From Candidatus Eisenbacteria bacterium (lineage in GTDB: Bacteria; Desulfobacterota; Binatia; DP-6): a stretch of 39,237 nt of DNA. Location: the NCBI GenBank assembly GCA_035577985.1, contig DATJZY010000140.1, positions 1-39,237 on the forward strand. Direction: 5' to 3'. The notes below the pieces were generated by a model. It searched no databases, was not told where the DNA came from, and was given only the letters and a program-made list of their open reading frames with translations. Of the stretch, positions 15,919 to 23,756 are shown piece after piece; positions within the stretch are counted from its first letter, which is position 1; the number at the start of each line of letters is the position of its first letter. Position numbers and translations under genes: made by a program.

Positions 15919-16692
15919 GTGAAGGGACGCCCCCTCCGCTTCCAGCTCGCGCTGATCGGCCACCTGGTGCGGCGCGAGTTCGTGCTCAGCTACCGGCGCT
16001 CGACACTCGGCTTCCTGTGGTCGCTGCTGCTTCCGCTGGCGCAGCTCCTCGTGCTCGTCCTGGTGTTCGACACGATCGTGCCGCTCGGCATCGAGCGCTA
16101 CCCGGCGTTCGTGTTCAGCGGGCTCCTGCCGTGGACCTGGTTCAGCACCTGCGTCAGCATGGCGTGCGGGCTCTTCATCGCGAACCGCGACCTGGTGCGA
16201 CACCCGGACTTCCGTCCGGCCGTCCTCATGGTCGTGACGGCGATCGCGGGCATGATCACGTATCTCGCGGCGCTGCCGATCCTGCTCGTGGTGATGGTGA
16301 CGCACGGGCAGTGGATCGGACCGGCCGTCCTCTTCTTCCCGGTCCTCGGGTTGGTCGAGGGCGTGCTCATCGTCGGCCTCGGGCTCCTCGTCGCGACGCT
16401 CAACGTCTTCTACCGGGACATCCAATACCTGACGGGGGTGGGGCTGATGCTGCTGTTCTACCTGACGCCCGTCTTCTACCGGCCGCCGGATGCGACGCGG
16501 GGCACACTCGGGCTGCTCTACGACCTCAACCCGATGGCGGGGCTCGTCCAGGGATACCGCGCCATCTTCTTCGACGGCACGATGCCGTCCCTGTTCGCGC
16601 TCGCCATCGCGACGGTGCTCAGCGCGCTGGTCGCCGTCGTCGGCTACGCCGTCTATCGGCGCGCCGAGCACGACATGATCGACGTCCTCTGA
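15919..16692 (+). CDS. wzm: ABC-2 type polysaccharide exporter permease (Wzm-like)
   Basis: A 257-residue integral membrane protein with about six helices and the N-terminal signature YRRSTLGFLWSLLLP of polysaccharide/teichoic-acid ABC-2 permeases (Wzm, TagG, KpsM). A central TPVFYRP...LNPMAGLVQGYR segment is also conserved in this family. With the Wzt-like ATPase 6 bp downstream it would form a transporter moving a lipid-linked glycan across the inner membrane. The start is GTG at 15919, 10 bp after the previous stop; GAGGGACG upstream may serve as a weak ribosome binding site. Gene symbol given by family and context. Confidence 0.9.
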   Translation: MKGRPLRFQLALIGHLVRREFVLSYRRSTLGFLWSLLLPLAQLLVLVLVFDTIVPLGIERYPAFVFSGLLPWTWFSTCVSMACGLFIANRDLVRHPDFRPAVLMVVTAIAGMITYLAALPILLVVMVTHGQWIGPAVLFFPVLGLVEGVLIVGLGLLVATLNVFYRDIQYLTGVGLMLLFYLTPVFYRPPDATRGTLGLLYDLNPMAGLVQGYRAIFFDGTMPSLFALAIATVLSALVAVVGYAVYRRAEHDMIDVL

Positions 16693-16698
16693 GACGCC

Positions 16699-17928
16699 AT
16701 GGAAACCGTTCTCGCCGCCGAGCAGGTCTCCAAGCGCTACCGCACCGCGCGCACGCGAGCGGTGACGCTGAAGGCGGCCGTGCTGGGCGCGCTCTCCCGG
16801 GGGCCGCTCGACGACGGCCACCACTGGGCCCTGCGCGACGTCAGCTTCTCGGTGGCGCGTGGCGATGCGGTCGGCATCATCGGACACAACGGCGCCGGCA
16901 AGAGCACGCTCCTGCGCCTGCTCTGCGGCGTGGGCCGGCCGACGAGCGGTCGGGTACGTCGCGTCGGACCCGTGCAGGGGCTTCTCGAGCTCGGGAGCGG
17001 GTTCCACGGCGACCTCACCGGCCGCGAGAACCTCCTCACCGGCGGCATGCTGTGCGGCCTCTCCGAGCGGGAGGTGCGCGCGCGCGAGGACGAGATCATC
17101 GCCTTCGCGGAGCTGGAGGACTTCATCGATCAGCCGGTGCGGACCTATTCGACCGGCATGTACATGCGGCTCGCGTTCGCGACCGCGATGCACCTCGATC
17201 CCACCGTCCTCGTCGTCGACGAGGTGCTCGCCGTCGGCGACGCACGCTTCCAGGCGAAGTGCCTCGCCCGCCTGAAGACGTTCCGGACCGGTGGCGGAAC
17301 GCTCGTCATGACGTCGCACGCGATGGACCAGATCACTGCGCTGTGCGACGAGGTGCTGGTGCTCGAGGACGGCCGCGTCGCGACCATGGCCGACCCCGAG
17401 ACGGCGCTGCGCTGCTACGACGACCTCATGCGGCAGCGCACGGAGCGGCGCGCGGCGAGCCTGGCCGGGCGGCCGGTCGAGCTGGCGGTCGACGGAAGCC
17501 GGCTCGGCACGCAGGAAGCGCGCGTCGTGGCGGTGCGCCTGTCCGGTGCGGACGGCGTTCCGGTATCGAGCCTTCGCAGCGGCGATCCCCTCGTGATCGA
17601 GCTCGATTACGAGCGCGATCCACAGGTCGCCGACGCCGCGCTCACCGTCGCGATCTTCCACGAGGCGACGAAGTGCTTCGAGGTCACGACCGAATCGATG
17701 GCCGCGGCCTTCGCGCCGCTCGGCCCGCGCGGCACCGTTCGCTGCGAGCTGCCGCGCGTGCCGCTGCTCCCGGGAAGCTACCACGTGACCGTCGGGCTCT
17801 ATCCGCCCACGTTCGACTTCACCTACGACTACCACTGGCAGATGCACGGGTTGCACGTGGACGGCCCCGCGAGCGCGCGGTCCATCAGCGGGGTCGTCGC
17901 CGTCGAGCCCGCGTGGTCACGGCGCTGA
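16699..17928 (+). CDS. wzt: ABC exporter ATPase with C-terminal Wzt-type carbohydrate-binding domain
   Basis: A 409-residue protein in two parts. Residues 1 to about 240 are the nucleotide-binding domain, with Walker A GHNGAGKST (K68), signature YSTGMYMRLAFA and Walker B VLVVDEVLAVGD (D174, E175). Residues ~250-409 form a beta-sandwich like the Wzt C-terminal domain. In O-antigen exporters that domain recognises the finished end of the chain and couples length control to export. A specific modified chain terminus is therefore likely, but no terminator methyltransferase or kinase is in this operon. Start ATG 16699; its TGA shares one base with the next gene's ATG. Confidence 0.92.
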   Translation: METVLAAEQVSKRYRTARTRAVTLKAAVLGALSRGPLDDGHHWALRDVSFSVARGDAVGIIGHNGAGKSTLLRLLCGVGRPTSGRVRRVGPVQGLLELGSGFHGDLTGRENLLTGGMLCGLSEREVRAREDEIIAFAELEDFIDQPVRTYSTGMYMRLAFATAMHLDPTVLVVDEVLAVGDARFQAKCLARLKTFRTGGGTLVMTSHAMDQITALCDEVLVLEDGRVATMADPETALRCYDDLMRQRTERRAASLAGRPVELAVDGSRLGTQEARVVAVRLSGADGVPVSSLRSGDPLVIELDYERDPQVADAALTVAIFHEATKCFEVTTESMAAAFAPLGPRGTVRCELPRVPLLPGSYHVTVGLYPPTFDFTYDYHWQMHGLHVDGPASARSISGVVAVEPAWSRR

Positions 17929-20531
17929 TGTTCCGGCCGATCAAGACCCTCGATCTCGAGCTGACGGCGTCGCCGGCCGACGTCGAAGGGCTCGGCGGAT
18001 ACGAGAGCGTACGCTGTCTCGTGCGCCTGCACGGCGCGCCCGTGGGATCGGTCACGGTCCCGATTCGCGGGGGACGATGCAGGGCGAGCGACCTCGTGCA
18101 GGCGGCGCTCGCGGCCTGCGGCGATGCCGCGGTCCGACGCGTGGGCGAGAGTGCGCTCGGCCGACCGGCGGCCACCACGTCGATCGACCGGCTCGTCGCC
18201 GCGCCGGCGCCAGGCGGCGGCGCCCTGCCATCGATGACGGTGGCGGTGTGCACGCGCGATCGCACCGACGATCTCGCCGGATGCCTCGCGGCGCTGGAGG
18301 TCCTCGATCTCCCCGACGTGGATCTACTCGTGATCGACAACGCGCCCGCGACCGACGCCACCCGGCGGCTCGTGGCCGAGCGGCACCCGCGCGTCCGCTA
18401 CGTGTGCGAGGAGCGGCCGGGCCTCGACTGGGCACGCAACCGCGCCATCCGCGAGGCGCGCGGCGACGTGATCGCCTTCACCGACGACGACGCGATCGTC
18501 GATCCGGGGTGGGCGCGTGCGCTGGCGACGCTCTTCGGCGCGAGCCCCGAAGTGATGGGCGCAACCGGCCTCGTCGTCCCGTACGAGCTCGAAACCGAGG
18601 CCCAGGCGCTGTTCGAGGAGTACGGCGGCTTCGGGCGTGGCTGCGAGCGCCGCTGGTTCGGCGTCCGCCCGGGGGGCGCCATCGCGCGGTGGTATGCCGG
18701 CTCGGGCTTCCTCGGCACGGGCGCCAACATGGCGTTCCGGCGCGCGCTGTTCGCGGAGGTGGGCGAGTTCGATCCGGCGCTCGACGTCGGCACCGTGACG
18801 AACGGCGGCGGCGACCTCGAGATGTTCTTCCGCGTTCTCAAGGCGGGACACGTCTTCGTGTACGAGCCGCGCGCGATCGTGCGGCATCGCCACCGGCGAT
18901 CCCTCCCCGAGCTCGAGACGCAGCTCCGCAACCACGGCATCGCGCTGTTCGCGCACTTCGTGCGCACCGCCACCGCCTTTCCCGAGGAGCGCTTCGGTAC
19001 GCTGCGCCTCGGGCTCTGGTGGTTCTGGTGGTGGTACGTGCGTCGCCTCGTGCTCGTGCTGATGAACCCGCAGTTCTTTCCGCGCCGGCTCATCTGGAGC
19101 GAGCTGTGGGGGTCGGTCGTCGGGCTCGGCCGCTGGCGTCCGGCGCATCGCAGGGCGGTCGAGCTGGGAGCCGACCCGACACCGCCGCGCCCGCACGTGC
19201 GATCCGTCGACGGCCGCAGGCGCTGGGTCGCGGTGCGTTCGGTGGACGTCGGCCAGGAGCTGACTCCCCTCGATGACGTCGCCGACGTCGATTCCGTCAC
19301 CGTGTTCGCCACCTGGCATGATCACCTCCTCGGCTCGGTCACGATCCACAACCAGGGCCATCCGGTGAGCGCGCCGCGCCTGCGCGATGCGCTCGCGGCG
19401 GTGGCACCGCGCCTCCTCGAGCTGGCGGCGGGTGCGGACGAGGGCGACGTCACGAGCGCAATCGAGCGCCGCTCTCTCCCCGCCGGCGCCGGCCCCGCGG
19501 GTCTCGACCCCGCGGTGACCGTGTCGGTCGTCCTCGCGACCTACGATCGGCCGGACGAGCTTCGCCAGGCTCTGCGCAGCCTGACGCAGCAGGAGACGTC
19601 GCGCCCCCTCGAGATCGTCGTCGTCGACAACCACCCCGCCTCGGGCCAGACGGCGCCCGTGGTCGCCGAGTTTCCGGGCGTGCTGCTCGTCGAGGAGCCG
19701 CGACAGGGTCTCGCCTATGCGCGCAACGCCGGCTTCACGGCGAGCCGCGGCGAGATCGTGGTCACGACCGACGACGACGTCCGCATGCCGGTGGACTGGA
19801 TCGAGAAGCTCGTCGCGCCGTTCGCCGAAGCGCACGTGATGGCCGTCACCGGCAACGTGCTGCCGCTGGAGCTCGACACCGACGCGCAGTGCCTCTTCGA
19901 GTCGTACGGCGGGCTCGGGCGTGGCTTCGAGCCCGTGAAGGTGGACGGTCACTGGTTCCGCTCGTTCCACTTCGGCTCGGTGCCCACGTGGACGCTCGGC
20001 GCCACCGCGAACGCCGCCTTTCGGGCCACGATCTTCGCCGACCCCGAGGTCGGTCTCATGGACGAGGCGCTCGGCCCGGGGACGCCGACCGGCGTCGGCG
20101 AGGACACCTACCTCTTCTACAAGGTCCTGCGCGCGGGCGGCACGATCGTGTACGCGCCCGACGCGTGGGTGTGGCACCGCCACCGGCGCGAGATGGACGC
20201 GCTGCGCCGCCAGCTCGTCGCCTACAGCACGGGACACGTGGCCTACCACCTGACGACGCTCCTGCGCGACGGCGACCTGCGCGCCCTGGTGCGGATCGCG
20301 ATCGGCCTGCCGATGGCCCACGGGTGGCGGGCGGTCCGCCGCGTCGTGCGCCGGATGCCTCCGACGCTGCTCATGCTGGCGTGGGAGGTCGCCGGGAACC
20401 TCGCCGGCCCGTGGCGGCTCTTCCAATCGCGCCGTCGCGTGCGCCGCCTCGGCCGGAGCGCGCCGTACGTCGCGCCCGCCGCTCGTGCGGCGCTCGCCCC
20501 GGCACGCCTTGCGGCCAGCGCGCGAGAGTGA
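17928..20531 (+). CDS. Double-headed GT2 glycosyltransferase: two tandem [N-module + GT2] units
   Basis: An 867-residue protein made of two homologous halves. Each half has an ~100-residue N-terminal module (residues ~1-100 and ~430-527) and then a GT2/GT-A domain (from ~103 and ~530). Shared landmarks are GSVTVPIRGG / GSVTIHNQGH, TVAVCTRDR / TVSVVLATYDR, DxD sites FTDDDAIVD / TTDDDVRMP, and LETEAQALFEEYGGFGRG / LDTDAQCLFESYGGLGRG. Catalytic-base candidates are GGGDLEMF and GVGEDTYLF. Both heads look active, so the enzyme may add two different sugars in turn. A hydrophobic stretch after each GT domain (LWWFWWWYVRR in unit 1) suggests membrane association. It starts at ATG 17928 (TGATG), translationally coupled to wzt. 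Confidence 0.85.
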   Translation: MFRPIKTLDLELTASPADVEGLGGYESVRCLVRLHGAPVGSVTVPIRGGRCRASDLVQAALAACGDAAVRRVGESALGRPAATTSIDRLVAAPAPGGGALPSMTVAVCTRDRTDDLAGCLAALEVLDLPDVDLLVIDNAPATDATRRLVAERHPRVRYVCEERPGLDWARNRAIREARGDVIAFTDDDAIVDPGWARALATLFGASPEVMGATGLVVPYELETEAQALFEEYGGFGRGCERRWFGVRPGGAIARWYAGSGFLGTGANMAFRRALFAEVGEFDPALDVGTVTNGGGDLEMFFRVLKAGHVFVYEPRAIVRHRHRRSLPELETQLRNHGIALFAHFVRTATAFPEERFGTLRLGLWWFWWWYVRRLVLVLMNPQFFPRRLIWSELWGSVVGLGRWRPAHRRAVELGADPTPPRPHVRSVDGRRRWVAVRSVDVGQELTPLDDVADVDSVTVFATWHDHLLGSVTIHNQGHPVSAPRLRDALAAVAPRLLELAAGADEGDVTSAIERRSLPAGAGPAGLDPAVTVSVVLATYDRPDELRQALRSLTQQETSRPLEIVVVDNHPASGQTAPVVAEFPGVLLVEEPRQGLAYARNAGFTASRGEIVVTTDDDVRMPVDWIEKLVAPFAEAHVMAVTGNVLPLELDTDAQCLFESYGGLGRGFEPVKVDGHWFRSFHFGSVPTWTLGATANAAFRATIFADPEVGLMDEALGPGTPTGVGEDTYLFYKVLRAGGTIVYAPDAWVWHRHRREMDALRRQLVAYSTGHVAYHLTTLLRDGDLRALVRIAIGLPMAHGWRAVRRVVRRMPPTLLMLAWEVAGNLAGPWRLFQSRRRVRRLGRSAPYVAPAARAALAPARLAASARE

Positions 20532-20533
20532 TG

Positions 20534-20548
20534 ATGGTGGGCCACCAT
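20534..20548. promoter_or_regulatory. 15-bp perfect palindrome over the crotonase start codon
   Basis: ATGGTGG-G-CCACCAT is a perfect 7-bp inverted repeat with a single central base. It fills the 15-bp gap between the glycan operon and the crotonase gene and overlaps its ATG (20547-20549). The loop is too small for an RNA hairpin at the centre, so a protein-binding site is the more likely role if it is functional. Confidence 0.3.
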
Positions 20549-21347
20549 GGCCTACGACGTCATCACGTACGAACGGCAGGGCGCGGTCGCGATCGTCACT
20601 CTCAATCGTCCCGAGAAGCTGAACGCGTGGACGCCGGCGATGGCAGTCGAGCAGGCGCGCGCCATCGAGGAGGCGAACGCCGATCCGGCGGTGGGCGCGA
20701 TCGTGATGACCGGCGCGGGGCGCGGCTTCTGCGCCGGCGCCGACATGGAAGCGACGTTCAAGTCGCGGCTCGACGGCGTCGACCCGGGCGAGGATACGGC
20801 GGGGGGCTCGGGCGGCATGCCGGCGAGCCTCGACTGGGTGGGCCTGCTGCGGCGCTCGAAGCCGATCGTCGCCGGCGTCAACGGCGCCGCGGTCGGCATC
20901 GGTATGACGATGATCCTGCCGTGCGACGTGATCGTCGCGTCGGAAAAGGCGAAGTTCGGGATGCTCTTCATCAAGGTGGGGCTCGTCCCGGAGCTCGCCA
21001 GCACGCACTTCCTCGTGAGCCGCGTCGGTTTCGGCCGCGCGAGCGAGATGTGCCTCTCCGGCAAGCTCTACTCCGGCGCCGAGGCGTACCAGATGGGCCT
21101 CGCCGACCGCCTGGCGTCACCCGACGAGCTCGTCCCGCAGGCGCTCGCGCTCGCCACGACGATCGCCGAGAATCCGGATCCACAGCTCCGGATGATCAAG
21201 GAGCTGCTCTCGCGCAACGCCGCGGAGACCGACCTCGGCCGCGTGCAGCGCCTCGAATCCGAGATGCTGCGCGAGTGCTGGAAGTCGCCCGAGCACAAGG
21301 AGGCCGTGGCCGCGTTCCTGGAGAAGCGGCCGCCGCGCTTCCGCTAG
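20547..21347 (+). CDS. Crotonase-superfamily enzyme (enoyl-CoA hydratase/isomerase)
   Basis: A 266-residue crotonase-fold protein. The oxyanion-hole segments are visible: GRGFCAGADM and VNGAAVGIGMTM. The two glutamates of classical enoyl-CoA hydratase are not at their usual positions; instead a Glu occurs in GLVPELAST, where PaaG/ECI-type delta-enoyl-CoA isomerases keep an acidic residue. Isomerase or another crotonase reaction is therefore as likely as hydration. It ends at TAG 21345-21347, sharing the palindromic CTAG with the convergent sulfotransferase stop. It follows the glycan operon on the same strand by 15 bp, so read-through is possible, but its function suggests acyl-CoA metabolism. 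Confidence 0.9.
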   Translation: MAYDVITYERQGAVAIVTLNRPEKLNAWTPAMAVEQARAIEEANADPAVGAIVMTGAGRGFCAGADMEATFKSRLDGVDPGEDTAGGSGGMPASLDWVGLLRRSKPIVAGVNGAAVGIGMTMILPCDVIVASEKAKFGMLFIKVGLVPELASTHFLVSRVGFGRASEMCLSGKLYSGAEAYQMGLADRLASPDELVPQALALATTIAENPDPQLRMIKELLSRNAAETDLGRVQRLESEMLRECWKSPEHKEAVAAFLEKRPPRFR

Positions 21348-22612
21348 AGGCGCGCTTCGGACGCGATGCCGAACCGCTCGGTGTAGAACCCGCACGCACG
21401 GCGGATCTCGTCCGCGTCGAGCCCGAACTGCGCGAGGTCGTACTCGACCGTCCCGTGGACGCCGCGCGGGTGGGTCGCCATGAAGGCGTCCATCGCGGCG
21501 CGGCCCTCCGCCGTGAGCGGCTGGCCGGCGAGCGCGTAGATCCGGCGCACCATCGCCAGGTCGTCGCGCATGAACTCGTCGAAGCGGACGTCGAGCGAGC
21601 GCTCGGGCGATACGAGGTGACGGTCGCGGACGCAGGCACGGAAGAGATCCTCGATGCGGGCCCGCCAATAGCGCCCGTAGGCGCGGAGGTCGATCGGCGG
21701 CTCGAGATGCATGCGCGCCGTGTAGGCGGCCATCGTCAGGTACGACGCGACGACGGACGCCGGATCGCGATGCGTGAACACGACGACGGCGTCGGGGAAC
21801 GTCCGCACCAGGGGGCCGATCTGCTCCAGGTGTTGCGGGGATTTCAGCACCCAGCGCGTGCCGCCGCGCAGCCACTGGAGCGCCTTCAGCGTGCGGGCGA
21901 GGTAGCCGTACGCCGGCGTCTGGTCGGTCGCGGCATACGCGTCGCGCCACGAGGGCAGGAGCCCCATCGTCTCGAACAGCATCGTCGAGAAATCGATCGC
22001 GAGAAGCTGGATCTCCTCGTGCACGTGATCGGTCGTCATCTCGTGCATGCGGACGAAGTAGGGGAGGCTCTCGTTCACGAACCAGAGTGCCTGGTCGCAG
22101 CGGGCGCGTCGCGGGTCGTCCTCGCCCGGCGCGGGACGCTCGTCGTCGCGGAGCACCGGCTCGAGGCTCTCCCAGTAGGGGAGCGAGCGCAGCGCCGGAT
22201 CGGCCGCCATGAGGTTGTGGAGGTGGGTCGTGCCGGTGCGCGGCAGGCCGACGATGAAGATCGGGGCGCGCAGCGGGACGGCGTCGATCTCCGGATGGCG
22301 GCGCAGGAGATTCTCCAGCAGGAGGCGGTTTCGCAGGAGCTGCAGCATCTGGGCGTGCGCCATGACACGGCCGACCGTCGAGAGCCGGCCTTCGGTCTCG
22401 AGCGCGCGCAGGAGGATCCGGAGCCGTCCGGCGAAGGCGAGATTGCCGAAGTCCGCGAGGCCGGTCTCGGCGCGGGCCCGCTCCATGAGCGCGTCGGCGT
22501 CGAGCGCGATCTCGGCGGCGGCGCCCGCCATGCCTGCGCGGATGTCGACGACGTGCGGCGGGAACGTCGGGTGCGCGAGATCGTCGAGCCGTATCGGTGG
22601 CGGCCGGGTCAC
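21344..22612 (-). CDS. Sulfotransferase family protein (PAPS-dependent)
   Basis: A 422-residue protein of the Sulfotransfer_3 group. The 5'-phosphosulfate-binding loop is IVGLPRTGTTHLHNL, about 90-105 residues into the protein, and the 3'-phosphate-binding segment is VFTHRDPASVVASYL. An N-terminal helical extension of about 85 residues and a central MHEMTTDHVHEE segment are typical of the large bacterial members of this group, whose substrates are mostly unknown. GTG 22612 is preceded by AGGAGGG at 4 nt, which supports this start over ATG codons further in. It is divergent from the lipoprotein gene across 76 bp and convergent with the crotonase gene. Confidence 0.88.
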   Translation of the reverse strand: MTRPPPIRLDDLAHPTFPPHVVDIRAGMAGAAAEIALDADALMERARAETGLADFGNLAFAGRLRILLRALETEGRLSTVGRVMAHAQMLQLLRNRLLLENLLRRHPEIDAVPLRAPIFIVGLPRTGTTHLHNLMAADPALRSLPYWESLEPVLRDDERPAPGEDDPRRARCDQALWFVNESLPYFVRMHEMTTDHVHEEIQLLAIDFSTMLFETMGLLPSWRDAYAATDQTPAYGYLARTLKALQWLRGGTRWVLKSPQHLEQIGPLVRTFPDAVVVFTHRDPASVVASYLTMAAYTARMHLEPPIDLRAYGRYWRARIEDLFRACVRDRHLVSPERSLDVRFDEFMRDDLAMVRRIYALAGQPLTAEGRAAMDAFMATHPRGVHGTVEYDLAQFGLDADEIRRACGFYTERFGIASEARL

Positions 22613-22688
22613 GGGCCCTCCTGTCGGCCGGCCGTGGGCGGAAGTCAACGCGCTAGCGTGCCTCGGCGGGACGCGGTATGCGCCGGCC

Positions 22689-23684
22689 ATGCGGAGCGCA
22701 TGGGTCGTAGCGAGTCTCTTCGTCACCGGCTGCGCGACGATGGGAGGTGGCGGCTCCGGCCCCGGAGCGCATCCGCTGGCTCCCGCCGCCGTGGTGGCGA
22801 GCCTCCCGCTCGGCATTCCGCCGACGCTGCTGGCGATCAGCCGGGACGGCGCACGCGTGGTCGCTTTCTCGAGCGGACAGCTCTCGATCGTTCGCACCGA
22901 CACCAACATCATCGTGACGACCGTTCGCGTGGCGCCGTACCCGACCGGCGTCGCGATCACGCCCGACGGTGCGCACGCGCTCCTGAACAACCTGTCGTCC
23001 GCGCGCCTCGCCGTCGTCGACCTCGCCACCGGGACGCTCCTGCCGCCGATCGGCCTGGTCGTCGACATCCACCCGGGCGGGTTCGGTCGCATCGCCGTGT
23101 CGCCCGACGGCCGCACGGCGTACGTGACGAACCAGTTCAAGGAGTACCTCGCGGTCGTGAACTTGACGGCCCAGAACACCCTTTCGCCTTCGCTCGACAT
23201 GCGGCCGAGCGACGTGACGCTCTCGGCGGACGGCAGGACGCTCTACGTGACGGGATGCAAAGACTTCTGCACGACGGGCACGATCGAGGCGCTCGATCCC
23301 AAGACCATGGAGCTCATTCGCACCTTCAGCGTGGGACCCGGCCCGTACCGCTTCGCGCTCGCGCCGGACGGGCGCCGCGGGTACACGACCAACCTCGCCG
23401 GCCCGACCCTGTCGGTGCTCGATCTCACGAGCGGGACGGTGGTCGCGACGCTCCCCGTGGGCGTCGAGCCGTCCGGGCTCGCCGTGTCGCCGGACGGCAC
23501 GCGCGTCTACGTCGCGAACCAGAAGCAGAAGACGCTGACGATCGTGGATGCCGTGGCGAACGCCGTGGTGGCGAACGTCGCGATTCCGAGCGAGCCGCGC
23601 GAGATCGTGCTCAGTCCGGACGGCCGCCGCGCCTATCTCTCCACGCGCGACGCGCTGCTCGTCCTCGATGCGCAACGCCTATAG
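22689..23684 (+). CDS. YVTN-type beta-propeller lipoprotein
   Basis: A 331-residue lipoprotein. The signal peptide ends in the lipobox VTGC, with C15 as the lipidated residue, followed by a Gly-rich tether. Seven repeats of the xPDGxxxYVxN type follow (SRDGARVV, TPDGAHALLNN, SPDGRTAYVTN, SADGRTLYVTG, APDGRRGYTTN, SPDGTRVYVAN, SPDGRRAYLST), consistent with one closed seven-bladed propeller of the YVTN/surface-layer class. Such proteins usually act as extracytoplasmic binding scaffolds; no enzyme activity is implied. One blade has a CKDFC pair that could form a disulfide. ATG 22689. It is on the same strand as the nitronate monooxygenase gene but has a separate operator-bearing gap between them. 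Confidence 0.88.
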   Translation: MRSAWVVASLFVTGCATMGGGGSGPGAHPLAPAAVVASLPLGIPPTLLAISRDGARVVAFSSGQLSIVRTDTNIIVTTVRVAPYPTGVAITPDGAHALLNNLSSARLAVVDLATGTLLPPIGLVVDIHPGGFGRIAVSPDGRTAYVTNQFKEYLAVVNLTAQNTLSPSLDMRPSDVTLSADGRTLYVTGCKDFCTTGTIEALDPKTMELIRTFSVGPGPYRFALAPDGRRGYTTNLAGPTLSVLDLTSGTVVATLPVGVEPSGLAVSPDGTRVYVANQKQKTLTIVDAVANAVVANVAIPSEPREIVLSPDGRRAYLSTRDALLVLDAQRL

Positions 23685-23723
23685 CCCGCGCGCTGCTTGA
23701 CCCCGTCCGCGGCTCGCGGTAAC

Positions 23724-23737
23724 CAAACGTTCGTTTG
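23724..23737. promoter_or_regulatory. TetR/PsrA-type operator palindrome
   Basis: CAAACGTTCGTTTG consists of CAAAC, four bases, and GTTTG. This fits the consensus G/C-AAAC-N2-4-GTTT-G/C known for the TetR-family fatty-acid regulator PsrA. The hexamers CAAACG/CGTTTG are perfectly complementary. The site is AT-rich against its surroundings and ends 5 bp before the AGGAGG ribosome binding site of the next gene, where a bound repressor could block transcription. The regulator gene is not in this window. Confidence 0.65.
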
Positions 23738-23756
23738 AGCGTAGGAGGCTCCCCGC

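Noticed and set aside
17928..20531. The double GT2 as an artefact of two genes joined by a frameshift or assembly error
   Set aside because: The frame is open across the junction, the linker is plausible coding sequence, and the two halves are similar but far from identical, which does not look like an assembly duplication.
18324..21008. An 894-codon minus-strand open frame opposite the double GT2
   Set aside because: It is Arg/His/Asp-rich antisense of a high-GC gene with no domain signature. The plus-strand frame has clear duplicated GT2 domains.
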